Under the pieces are notes generated by a model that saw nothing but the letters and a program-made list of their open reading frames with translations, had not been told where the DNA came from and searched no databases. From Paenibacillus uliginis N3/975 (lineage in GTDB: Bacteria > Bacillota > Bacilli > Paenibacillales > Paenibacillaceae): 64,000 bases of DNA. The DNA is taken from assembly GCF_900177425.1 (NCBI RefSeq), contig NZ_LT840184.1:3636263-3700262 (forward strand), written 5' to 3'. Below are positions 44,122-52,265 of this stretch, in pieces. Position 1 is the first letter of the stretch. The number at the start of each line of letters is the position of its first letter. Made by a program: the position numbers and the translations under genes.

Positions 44122-45143
44122 TGAACAAAAAATACATTATTGGCGTTGATGGCGGGAACAGCAAGACGGACTACTTTTTGTTTGATCTTCAAGGAAACTT
44201 TGTAGATCATATCAACACTGGAACATGCAGTCATGAACAGTTCCCTGACGCTTATATGAGTTCATTCCGGATCATGAATGAGAATATTCAGCAGTTACTG
44301 AATCGAAATCATTTATCCATGGATCACATTGCAGCAGGCGCATTTGGTTTGGCCGGGGCAGACGTCCCCACACAGAAGGACAATTTAAATAAAGTAATAG
44401 AACAAATCGGATTCACTCATTATGCCATGGACAATGACTCTTTTCTAGGCGTAAAAGCCGGCAGTGAAAAAGGCTTCGGCATATGCTCCATCAATGGCTC
44501 AGGCACGGTTACCGGTGGAATTTCTCCAAGCGGCAGCCGCCTGCAGGTCGGAGGCGTTGGCAGTGAGTTATCGGGTGATGAAGCTGGAGGATATTTCTTA
44601 GCAAGAAAGGTGCTTCGAACAGTATACGATTCCTTTTACCGTATGGGACCGAAGACCTCAATGACGGAACCTGTCATGAGCCTGCTCCAAATACCGGGTA
44701 AAGAATACTTTATTGAGTACGCCATGGATGGAGTCTTAAAGCGGACCTTGCCAAATACCAAGCTGATGCAAATCATGTTCTCTGCGGCAGATCATGGTGA
44801 TCAGGCTGCGCTTGATATCATTGATCATACCGCCAGACAGCTGGCTCATTCGACAGTAGGTTGTATGCATAATCTGGATTTCGGTATAGAAGTTGATATC
44901 GTGCTGGCGGGCTCCGTTTGGGTTAAAGCGGAAAGCCCTCTGTTGCTCGAGAAGTACAAAAGTTATGTGGCCACATTAACAGAGCATCAATGCAAATATA
45001 TTCTTTTGCAAGTCCCGCCTGCTACCGGTGCTGTATTATGGGCTATGGAACTTGCTTATGGACACCCTGTGGATACAGATACCCGAGCGCGAATCATTGA
45101 ATCGGTAGAAAATATTCATAAGAAGGACCCTTCACCAGCGTAA
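44121..45143 (+). CDS. BadF/BcrA-fold amino-sugar kinase (MurK/NagK-like)
   Basis: The 340-residue sugar kinase has an actin-like ATPase fold: YIIGVDGGNSKTDYFLFD (phosphate 1), AAGAFGLAGADVPTQ, ICSINGSGTVTGGISPSG (phosphate 2), and GGVGSELSGDEAGGYFLARK. It belongs to the BadF/BadG/BcrA/BcrD group that includes GlcNAc kinases and the Clostridium MurK, which phosphorylates MurNAc and GlcNAc. The ATG at 44121 overlaps the stop of the GH4 gene. In this cluster it probably makes MurNAc-6-P for MurQ, and possibly a phosphorylated disaccharide for the GH4 enzyme. Confidence 0.88.
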   Translation: MNKKYIIGVDGGNSKTDYFLFDLQGNFVDHINTGTCSHEQFPDAYMSSFRIMNENIQQLLNRNHLSMDHIAAGAFGLAGADVPTQKDNLNKVIEQIGFTHYAMDNDSFLGVKAGSEKGFGICSINGSGTVTGGISPSGSRLQVGGVGSELSGDEAGGYFLARKVLRTVYDSFYRMGPKTSMTEPVMSLLQIPGKEYFIEYAMDGVLKRTLPNTKLMQIMFSAADHGDQAALDIIDHTARQLAHSTVGCMHNLDFGIEVDIVLAGSVWVKAESPLLLEKYKSYVATLTEHQCKYILLQVPPATGAVLWAMELAYGHPVDTDTRARIIESVENIHKKDPSPA

Positions 45144-45205
45144 AATAAAATTATCAACAATATGGAAATGTCACCTTTGGCATAAATTCATTCAATCTAA
45201 AACAA

Positions 45206-45250
45206 AAGACGGTTTCTTTGGGTGATCTCCCATTGAAACTGTCTTTTTCT
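45206..45250 (+). terminator. Terminator of the GH4-kinase operon
   Basis: AAAGACGGTTTC and GAAACTGTCTTT, with inner GGG/CCC pairing, are followed by a T-rich tail. It lies about 60 bases past the kinase stop. Confidence 0.88.
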
Positions 45251-45334
45251 TTCATAAGAGAACGAATCATAACGAACAAAAAAATCTCCTCGCATACTGA
45301 ACTTTTCTCATTGAAGAACAGTCCATTACTGTAA

Positions 45335-45949
45335 TCAGTATGATATTGCCTGTCCCCGAAAATCTTCACACTCTATCTTATATTCCTTCTCCTCCATTGC
45401 AGAACCCAACTGTGGGTAATCATACAGCATCCCTTCATAGACGGTTTCAAATGCCGGATGTATGAGGAAATCATTAGGTGTGATCAAGGCAGAAGGCCTG
45501 TTCCATAAGTCAAGTTCTACCCCTTTTAATGCTTCCGCCACAAACTGTGAACAAAAGTAGGCGTTTTTAGGCGCGAAGTTGATTTTCATAGTGAGGAAGA
45601 GTAATCCTATAAGATTGTATTTATACGCTTCTTTATTTCGTTTAAAGTATTGAATTAACCGTTTCAATTCTATACGTTGCTGAGCAGATACATTTAACCG
45701 CAGCACTACGCATCGAGTCTCTGGGAAATAGCGGTATACCCCTTCATAGATATCTTCTTCCACAAACCCTGCAGACCAAGGATTAGTAGCACACTTTCGC
45801 CCAAAGCTGTAAACCTCTCGAAGACCCTTGTCCAGAGCCAGCGAAGCATGATTATAAGGCGCTGAAGTATATCTCTTGATCATTCTCGTGAACATCGTAC
45901 CGGTATCGGTCAATAGAACATATATATTATCTTGTTGAATCATTTTCAA
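45335..45949 (-). CDS. YiiX/permuted NlpC-P60-like cysteine hydrolase
   Basis: The 204-residue protein has the circularly permuted papain-like arrangement: a His early (APYNHASLALDKGLREVYSF) and a Cys late (AYFCSQFVAEALKGVEL). The family covers YiiX and relatives that cut amide or ester bonds, including lipid acyl transferases. No signal peptide is seen. It stands alone; a wall-peptide or lipid substrate is possible but not shown. Confidence 0.75.
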   Translation of the reverse strand: MKMIQQDNIYVLLTDTGTMFTRMIKRYTSAPYNHASLALDKGLREVYSFGRKCATNPWSAGFVEEDIYEGVYRYFPETRCVVLRLNVSAQQRIELKRLIQYFKRNKEAYKYNLIGLLFLTMKINFAPKNAYFCSQFVAEALKGVELDLWNRPSALITPNDFLIHPAFETVYEGMLYDYPQLGSAMEEKEYKIECEDFRGQAISY

Positions 45950-46156
45950 TCCCCCAACTCATTTAAATACCATATCATTATTTTATTCGGGACACATCAT
46001 TTCCAAAACCGACCGTAGGACAGTATTGAAACTGGACTTAAGTCTTGTTCTATGAATATTTCTGTGGGTCTGATCTCGAAAAATGTAGATACAGAATGAC
46101 AATTGTCGTATACAATAGTTGATAGGATTTAAAATACATTTATTAGGAGTATATAT

Positions 46157-46933
46157 ATGATTCATCCAAATGCTGTGCTTCACGAAAGTGTAGTCTTGGG
46201 AATTGGTGTTGAGATCGGCCCCTTCTCTGTCATTGACGAAAATGTGGTCATTGGCGACTTCTGCAAGATTGAGTCACATGTTCGAATACACAGTCATACA
46301 ACCCTGGGTAAGCATAATCATATCTATCATAGCGCAGCTATTGGCACAGACCCGCAGCATATAACACCCGATAAGGTACCGACATATTTAACGATCGGTG
46401 ACCATAACATCATTCGTGAGTATGTCACTCTATCACGCGGTTCATTAAAAGGTGGATCATATACCACGATCGGTGATCATAACTTGATTATGTCATATGC
46501 GCATATCGGTCACGATTGCTTGGTTGGCAATCACACCATCATTTCCAGCGGAGTATTGGTCGCAGGTCATGTTGAAATCGAAGATTATGTCGTGATTGGT
46601 GGTGCTGCTGTCATTCAACAGTTTAGCAAGATCGGACGTAATGCTATGGTAGGTGGAAGCAGTGGTGTAAACCAGGATGTGGTACCTTTCTCTCTCGTTA
46701 GCGGTACCCCCATCAGATACGGTGGTCTAAATGTTGTTGGTCTTAGAAGGGCAGGTCTATCCTCTGAAAAATTGAAGGAAATCAAGACGATCCACTCCAT
46801 TCTTCTTCGTAAAGGTCTAAGTCTGGAGACAGCAACCAAGTCCATTGAGGAAATGCCTCCTTCTGAATATGTTATGAATACGCTTAACTTTCTGAACAAA
46901 TCAACCAGACCATTGTGCAGACGAGCGAAGTGA
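46157..46933 (+). CDS. lpxA: LpxA-like acyl-ACP:UDP-GlcNAc acyltransferase in a Gram-positive context
   Basis: A left-handed beta-helix of hexapeptide repeats (residues 1-190) and a C-terminal helical domain (190-258) match LpxA. The motif YAHIGHDCLVGNHTIIS carries the catalytic His (second His of HIGHDC, as in AHIAHDC of E. coli) and IIREYVTLSRGS matches the substrate loop. LpxA acylates UDP-GlcNAc in lipid A synthesis. No lpxC, lpxD or other lipid A gene is in the window and the surroundings look Gram-positive. It may acylate a sugar nucleotide for another surface glycan, such as a 3-hydroxyacylated polysaccharide. AGGAG precedes the ATG, and a decayed hydrolase gene follows after 30 bases. 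Confidence 0.85.
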   Translation: MIHPNAVLHESVVLGIGVEIGPFSVIDENVVIGDFCKIESHVRIHSHTTLGKHNHIYHSAAIGTDPQHITPDKVPTYLTIGDHNIIREYVTLSRGSLKGGSYTTIGDHNLIMSYAHIGHDCLVGNHTIISSGVLVAGHVEIEDYVVIGGAAVIQQFSKIGRNAMVGGSSGVNQDVVPFSLVSGTPIRYGGLNVVGLRRAGLSSEKLKEIKTIHSILLRKGLSLETATKSIEEMPPSEYVMNTLNFLNKSTRPLCRRAK

Positions 46934-46963
46934 TTCCATTACATGTTGTAAAGGAGAACTGGA

Positions 46964-47635
46964 ATGAACGAGGTATCAGCAAAGATTGAGAACCTGCTTA
47001 AGAGAATCGTACATAAAGATCGGCGCATTCACAATGCCTATTTTCTGGTCCATTCAGAAAAACTTGGGATTCACCTGAACCTGGCTGAAGGATTTACCGG
47101 CAGCATGTCTGCAAATGGTCAGCAGCGTTATTTAATCGCCAGCATTAGCAAACTTTTTACCTCTGTCTTATTCGCTCTATTCGTAGAGCAGCAGAAGCTA
47201 ACTTATGACGACCCCATCCATTTATATATCGAACAAGACCTATTGAACAAACTGCATGTACCTCTCCCGATTATGGACTCCTCAGGAGGTCATTGTCTGG
47301 TCTAAAGACAATTTGAAACCATACTTCCCGCCGGGACAGGGCTTACATTATTCGGACACCGGGTATCATCTATTAGGACTCATCAGATGAAAGTATGGTC
47401 CAAGTTTGCAATGGGGATAGACTACGGATATGGACTGGTCAGATTCCGAACGATCCCCCTCCTCATGCCACCTAAACATAACATCTGGGGAAACTTCGGA
47501 TCTACGGGTTCGTTTCTATTCTATCAGCCGGATATGGATCTGTATCTCATAGGCACCTTCAATCAGTTTAGAACAACTCAAAAGGCCATTCGATTCATGC
47601 TCAAAACCATTGATATTGTATCGAAAATGAAATAA
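46964..47635 (+). pseudogene. Decayed serine beta-lactamase-fold hydrolase
   Basis: The intact start (GGAG before ATG 46964) encodes an N-terminal domain with the SxxK motif IASISKLFTS. Near 47300 the frame shifts; the continuation KDNLKPYFPPGQGLHYSDTG, with the YSD form of the second motif, ends at a stop near 47388. After an internal deletion the C-terminus resumes at 47387 with IWGNFGSTGSFLFYQPDMD (third-motif region) and ends at 47635. An intact relative would have about 330 residues; here the middle is missing. The parent was a class C/DD-peptidase-type esterase or peptidase. Confidence 0.82.
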
Positions 47636-47744
47636 ATACTGCACTTGCCAAAATCTACGGTAATTAAATATGAAACTGTGAAGTATTGATTCCTTTTGTA
47701 AAACAGAAGTAGTACGGCCAACCACTCTAACTATCCACCCGCTC

Positions 47745-47922
47745 CGGACTATAGATCCGCTATTTATGTCAATAAGTAGCTTTTGATTCAGCCTGAGGAC
47801 TCAGATTCCGCTATCGGGTTAAATCATACACAAATGAATACGATTATAAGCAAATAACGGATCCCCTGTCCTCATTCTTTCTTGAACGAGGAAAAATCCG
47901 TAAATAGCGGAACGTCAGTCCG
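47745..47922. repeat. Composite intergenic repeat, copy 2; fills gene-free 47636-48016
   Basis: Four units, CGGACTATAGATCCGCTATTT, GGACTCAGATTCCGCTAT (47797), AATAACGGATCCCCTGTCC (47853) and AATAGCGGAACGTCAGTCCG (47903), are the reverse-complement order of the copy at 17948-18120. Each unit joins a GGAC/GTCC end to a CCGCTATTT core. The element thus has two divergent pairs. Behind it, to 48016, I see only a GC-rich stretch without a gene. Confidence 0.75.
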
Positions 47923-48016
47923 AAATAGTTAAGTAAGTGGTCAACCACCGGTATGCAACGCCGCACTGCGCTTCTGGAAGCTGCCCGCGCTCAAAATAGA
48001 TTATTGGCAAGTGCAC

Positions 48017-48528
48017 TTATTTAGAGCAATTTCCTAACACTTTTATTAACACTATTTTAATGTTATGAGTTCTGGCCCAATCGGTTAACGCTTTAATGGC
48101 TGCATCCTCCTGTTCTATAAATCGAAAACAAAGATCAACAGGATTGCTTCTCTTACCCACAGATACAATGGCGATAATCGGTTTAAAGTACCCATGCACT
48201 CTAATCTCCTTGATATCCGAAGCCTTGAGTTCCTTGCCTCTAACAGTTAGTAATTCAGGACTTATATGCGTGGTAAAAGACTCCATTAACATTCTTCGAA
48301 TAATAAGGATTATAAGAAAAATACAGAAGCTGATTATAACTACTTTAGTCCAGAAAAAAATATATCTAACGGGTCACCTCGATCAAATTTAATCATAATC
48401 GACGAATAAGATTGAGATGCTGTTATTAAACACATACCTATGATCATTCCAATTCCTGATGGGTTCTTAGCTTTAAAAATGCGTTCTATGTTTATCAGCT
48501 CCTTAGCTTCGATAATCTGACCTTTCAA
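48017..48528 (-). pseudogene. Paralogue 3 of a tandem membrane-protein family, broken in a poly-T tract
   Basis: The first frame starts at 48528 (MKGQIIEAKELINIERIF) and stops at about 48340 after DPLDIFFSGLK. Adding one T to the run of seven T at 48354-48360 restores DPLDIFFFWTKVVIISF, which continues into the downstream frame. That frame ends at 48017 with ELLTVRGKELKASDIKEIRV, SVGKRSNPVDLCFRFIEQED and a short tail. Repaired, it would be about 170 residues and homologous along its length to the two genes upstream. The single missing T in a homopolymer may be fixed damage, reversible slippage, or a sequence error. Confidence 0.8.
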
Positions 48529-48571
48529 GTGATCATCATGATAAAAGCATCTTCTATCGAAAAAGAAATAA

Positions 48572-49078
48572 TCAGAGCCATCTCACTACACGTTTATGTG
48601 TCACGACTTTAATGTTATGTATCCTGGCCCACTCGGTCAACGCTATGATGGCAGCGTCCTCCTGCTCTATAAATCGAAAACAGAAACTCACAGGGGTAAT
48701 TCTCTTACCTACAGGTATAATGCCGATAAGCGGACTGAAGTACCCCTGTACTCTGATCTCCTTGATTTCCGAAGGCTTAAGCTCTTTGCTTCTTACAGTC
48801 AGTAATTCAGAACTTATCTGCGTGGTAAACGGCTTCATTAACATTCTAGTAATTGTAATAATCACAAGAACAAAACAGAAGCCCGCCAAAACCACTTGTG
48901 TCCAGAAAAGAACTATTGCTAAAGGATCATCTGGATCGGTTCTTGTCATAAACAACGATAATAATTGGGAAGTAATAATAATGCTCATACCTATGATCAA
49001 ATTCCACCCTCTTGGATTCTTTGCCTTAAAAATGCTGCTTTCTATATATCTCAACTCCTCAACTTTAGCTAAAGCCAT
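48572..49078 (-). CDS. Unknown two-helix membrane protein, paralogue 2
   Basis: The 168-residue protein has a short soluble N-terminus, two membrane helices (about 28-45 and 60-82) and a C-terminal soluble domain of about 80 residues (ELLTVRSKELKPSEIKEIRV, GYFSPLIGIIPVGKRITPVS, FCFRFIEQEDAAIIALTEWA). The strand pattern resembles bacterial PH-like (bPH) domains, though I cannot name the family. The ATG at 49078 overlaps the stop of paralogue 1, so they are coupled. The fold suggests membrane-linked binding or a self-protection role. Confidence 0.65.
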   Translation of the reverse strand: MALAKVEELRYIESSIFKAKNPRGWNLIIGMSIIITSQLLSLFMTRTDPDDPLAIVLFWTQVVLAGFCFVLVIITITRMLMKPFTTQISSELLTVRSKELKPSEIKEIRVQGYFSPLIGIIPVGKRITPVSFCFRFIEQEDAAIIALTEWARIHNIKVVTHKRVVRWL

Positions 49079-49539
49079 TTTTTTACCTGCTTATGTGACA
49101 GTTTCACCTGATGTTTGCTCGCCCATTCCGTTAATTCCTGAATGGCTGCGTCCTCCTGCTCTATAAATCGAAAACAGAAATCCATAGGGGTAATTCTCTT
49201 ACCTACAGGTATAATGCCGATAAGTGGTCTGAAGTACCCATGCACTCGGATCTCCTTGATGTCCGAAGGCTTAAGCTCCCTATTTTTTACTTTTAACGAT
49301 TCCCGACTAATTTGCATGATAAACGGCTTCATAAACATTCTTATAATGGTGAATATCAAAATAGCGAAGAAACAAACTAATAAGAATATTCCAAAATAAC
49401 TCATAAAAACATCGAAATTATCCCGGTTGGTTCTTTCAACAAGGTATAGACGGGAATTTGTTCCAATGAGTATTAGCATAAATACCATAGTAAAAATTCC
49501 TGAAGGATACTTCGCCTTAAAAATACGTTCTATCTTCAT
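49069..49539 (-). CDS. Unknown two-helix membrane protein, paralogue 1
   Basis: This 156-residue homologue of the next two genes starts MKIERIFKAKYPSGIFTMVF. It has two membrane helices (about 14-30, 47-68), and the same C-terminal domain: SRESLKVKNRELKPSDIKEI, RVHGYFRPLIGIIPVGKRIT, DFCFRFIEQEDAAIQELTEW. The GKRITPxxFCFRFIEQEDAAI block is nearly invariant among the three copies, so this is the functional core. Adjacent TTG and ATG starts at 49542 and 49539 follow a GAGAG site. Confidence 0.65.
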   Translation of the reverse strand: MKIERIFKAKYPSGIFTMVFMLILIGTNSRLYLVERTNRDNFDVFMSYFGIFLLVCFFAILIFTIIRMFMKPFIMQISRESLKVKNRELKPSDIKEIRVHGYFRPLIGIIPVGKRITPMDFCFRFIEQEDAAIQELTEWASKHQVKLSHKQVKKWL

Positions 49540-49730
49540 CAACTTCTCTCTTTTAACAAAATCCGCTAGCTCTTGCGGTCTTAATATAAAGAATCTCTAC
49601 TATTAGAACACCTCATCCATTACTATTGTTGCCTAGCCAAACAAAACATCCATGACTGTTCCGTATTTTCCCATTATTCCCAACCGGCCATTTGGCATTA
49701 TTGTCTGCTGCTATTCAGCATTCACGTTTA

Positions 49731-50339
49731 TCATGATTTCGATTGTTTATTTTTCACCCATTCTTTATACCCCGGGAGTGTATATTCATCGGTTTTAACA
49801 ACGGTCCATGGGTCTGATTCATGGTTTCGTTGAACGTGTAGACTAATGAGAAGCTCTCCTCCGGAAATATCATAATTATCCAATAAGTACGTAATCTCCG
49901 TGTGAACAAGTACAACGGCTTTATTACTGCCAAGCTTTTTAACTTGAATTCGGTCATTACTCTCTTCGTTATAATTAGCATCCAGTAGTTTAAATGATTT
50001 TAAGTGATCCAGCTCGTCTTGTTCGACATTAATGCCCGTTTTACGATCCATATGATGTGCTAACTGGGGGAACTGCTTCCATAGAACGTTTATATCTTTT
50101 TCAAGGACTGCTTTCGTTCTGAGATGCAAATACTCTCTAACCACCTTGATGTATTCACCCCATTCTGAAGATGAGATGTCTACAAAATCATCTGTAGCTG
50201 CACTTGATCCCCCTGCTTCTGAAGGAATAAATGCTGCATCAACCTTATTTTCGATGCTCTGAGTTTGTGTACCATCGGTTTCATTGCCGCACCCTATCAT
50301 AAATGACAGGATCATGCACATTACAAGAAGTTTTTTCAT
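49731..50339 (-). CDS. Unknown lipoprotein, 202 aa
   Basis: The signal peptide ends in a lipobox-like IGC (Cys 17) followed by GNETDGTQTQS, a flexible acidic linker. A soluble domain with EYIKVVREYLHLRTKAVLEK and KLGSNKAVVLVHTEITYLLD follows. I do not recognise the family; the second half resembles stress-related secreted domains with alternating strands. It lies between the paralogue array and the DnaN-type gene, with about 70 bases to the latter. Confidence 0.65.
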   Translation of the reverse strand: MKKLLVMCMILSFMIGCGNETDGTQTQSIENKVDAAFIPSEAGGSSAATDDFVDISSSEWGEYIKVVREYLHLRTKAVLEKDINVLWKQFPQLAHHMDRKTGINVEQDELDHLKSFKLLDANYNEESNDRIQVKKLGSNKAVVLVHTEITYLLDNYDISGGELLISLHVQRNHESDPWTVVKTDEYTLPGYKEWVKNKQSKS

Positions 50340-50410
50340 AGCTTAAACTACACTCCTTATTGAGATAAATAGCTATATTTCTCTTCATTACTTTTACCTC
50401 TCATCAGGTT

Positions 50411-51511
50411 TTACTTCATCGCACCCATAATCAAATGTAAACTGTTCTCTTGTTCGTGGGGTTTGAATATGATCATTTTTTGATTAAGGCTGTAATAAAT
50501 GGCCGTATACTCTGTTCTTATCGTCTTTAAAGCATCTATTGCATATTTCACATTGTAGTTAAACTCGAAGTCGTTCCCATTTAAGCTCTCAAGCGTGATG
50601 TTTTCATCCAAGTTACCATTTTCACTCTGGCAATAGATGTTGATGTAACCGTTTCTTATTTGCATGGTCGTAATAAAACCATTGCCATTGTCGGAGATAA
50701 TCATCGATCTTTCAAGTGCTCGCAATAGATCTTTAGTAGACACTATGGCTTTAGTGTTAGGTTCCATCGAGATCATTCTTTCGATATCCGGGTATCTTCC
50801 CTCTAGTGGTGTTACCGCATACGTAAAGGTTCCTTGATTGAAAACAACACGGTGTTCCAGAAAGTCTATACGTACAGGTAGCTCATCTTTTACCATATTT
50901 CTAATCTCTACTAATGTTTTCCCCGAAATGATTCTATTCTCAGAAATATCTGTAGGCAATTGTTCAGTAATTCTGGCTACTCGATGTCTGTCACATGCCG
51001 TAAAACAAATAAAATCATCGTTCATTCTCATATGAACCCCAGTTAACAACGGAGTCTCTTCCCTGGTGGAAACTGCATAAATCGTTTGTTGAATCAGGTC
51101 TTTCAAGATTGCCCCTTTCATGGTGAACCCTTTTCCGCTGTGCTCCATTCTGACCTCAGGATATTCGCTTGCATCCATCCCAATCAAACGAAACTTAGAA
51201 TTTCCGGATATAATGTTTACAATAGTGTGATCTATTAAATCTACCTCTATGGTCTCTCCATCCATCTTTTTGATGATCTCATGTAATTTAGCAATGGGCA
51301 GCACAATCGACCCAGATTTAATATAATTAAACTTGTCATTACTCAATTCATATCTCAAAATATTATGGGAATCGCCGCCTACTAATAAAATCCGCTCCGG
51401 TTCTACTGTGATTAGGACTCCGCTAAGTATGGGAATAACTTTGGAGGTGGCTATCCTTGAGATATGCTGTAGGGGAAGAACCAATGCATCTTTTGGAACT
51501 ATAAACTTCAT
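50411..51511 (-). CDS. dnaN: DNA polymerase III beta clamp paralogue (DnaN-like)
   Basis: The 366-residue protein has the three-domain clamp pattern: MKFIVPKDALVLPLQHISRI, TSKVIPILSGVLITVEPERI, LPIAKLHEIIKKM, then EYPEV, LLTGVHMRMNDDFICFTACD RHRVA, and VTPLEGRYPDIERMI. The end HLIMGAMK deviates from the usual C-terminal QLILPVR, which shapes the partner-binding pocket. No dnaA, recF or gyrB genes are nearby, so this is not the chromosomal origin copy. Second clamps in Bacillus-group bacteria and phages may serve repair or mobile DNA replication. GGAGG lies upstream of the ATG. Confidence 0.9.
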   Translation of the reverse strand: MKFIVPKDALVLPLQHISRIATSKVIPILSGVLITVEPERILLVGGDSHNILRYELSNDKFNYIKSGSIVLPIAKLHEIIKKMDGETIEVDLIDHTIVNIISGNSKFRLIGMDASEYPEVRMEHSGKGFTMKGAILKDLIQQTIYAVSTREETPLLTGVHMRMNDDFICFTACDRHRVARITEQLPTDISENRIISGKTLVEIRNMVKDELPVRIDFLEHRVVFNQGTFTYAVTPLEGRYPDIERMISMEPNTKAIVSTKDLLRALERSMIISDNGNGFITTMQIRNGYINIYCQSENGNLDENITLESLNGNDFEFNYNVKYAIDALKTIRTEYTAIYYSLNQKMIIFKPHEQENSLHLIMGAMK

Positions 51512-51546
51512 CTGGCATCCTCCTGTTATTGGACTTTCATCTCTAA

Positions 51547-51602
51547 AGAAAAATTGGAGGACCTGTTCTGCAAAACCCTTTGCTTCACGAAGTCCTCCAA
51601 TT
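51547..51602 (-). terminator. Hairpin behind the truncated VOC gene
   Basis: ATTGGAGGACTT and GGTCCTCCAAT form an 11 bp stem around a long inner stretch. On the minus strand TTTTT follows. It ends the transcript of the VOC remnant before dnaN. Confidence 0.65.
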
Positions 51603-51611
51603 AATCAGCCT

Positions 51612-51731
51612 CTATATTTCTAATATCTCAATTCTATTTCCTTCTGGATCAATGACCACACCAATCATTCCCCAATCAAAACGGATGACTTCGATGTCTA
51701 CATTTCTATCTTTCAGTTCAGTAGCGTTAAC
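51612..51731 (-). pseudogene. C-terminal remnant of a VOC-family (glyoxalase-like) gene
   Basis: After an in-frame stop (TAG at 51732-51734) the frame reads VNATELKDRNVDIEVIRFDW, then GMIGVVIDPEGNRIEILEI and stop. This is the typical last third of a glyoxalase/bleomycin-resistance protein, including the metal-binding Glu in GNRIEILE. The first two thirds are missing. It lies directly behind the GNAT gene. Confidence 0.7.
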
Positions 51732-51757
51732 CTAATTTTTTTCCATTAACAGAGTTT

Positions 51758-52240
51758 CTATGTTTCCATGCATAAAAACTGTACATCTGTTCCATGAACT
51801 TTGCTAAGTAAAGTGTCCCGCTCTACGAATCCATTCTTTTTGTATACATTTATAGCTCTTGTATTAAAAGTGGCAACAGCCAACCTAAATTGGTCTTGTT
51901 TATAACGTTCTTTCATGAATTGCAGCCCATCCGCAACAAATAAACTTCCCTGACCATTTCCGGTCAACGATGGTTTCATACCAAGTCCAATATCTAGTCG
52001 GTTCTCTTCCACATATATTCCAGCATCATATCCCCCAGGTAGTCTTGCACTATTACCGCAGCAAAAAAATCCAGCTAACTGGTTCTGATGATTAAAAGCG
52101 CCATAATACTCACCATTCATTAATTCTTCTATGGACTCATCACTTGAATCAAAGTTATAAAAGTCATAGGGTTCTGGATACTCCCATGTCATTATCATCT
52201 CAGCCATGTGCTTGGTCATCGGTTTAAAAGTATACATCAT
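51758..52240 (-). CDS. GNAT acetyltransferase, RimI-like
   Basis: The 160-residue single GNAT domain has the acetyl-CoA loop LGMKPSLTGNGQGSLFVADG and the closing NTRAINVYKKNGFVERDT. TWEYPEPYDFYN in the first part is common in a Firmicutes subgroup of unknown substrate. The gene lies 25 bases behind a Nif3-type gene and may be in one operon with it. Confidence 0.86.
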   Translation of the reverse strand: MMYTFKPMTKHMAEMIMTWEYPEPYDFYNFDSSDESIEELMNGEYYGAFNHQNQLAGFFCCGNSARLPGGYDAGIYVEENRLDIGLGMKPSLTGNGQGSLFVADGLQFMKERYKQDQFRLAVATFNTRAINVYKKNGFVERDTLLSKVHGTDVQFLCMET

Positions 52241-52265
52241 TACTGTTCCTTCTCCTTATGTTTGC

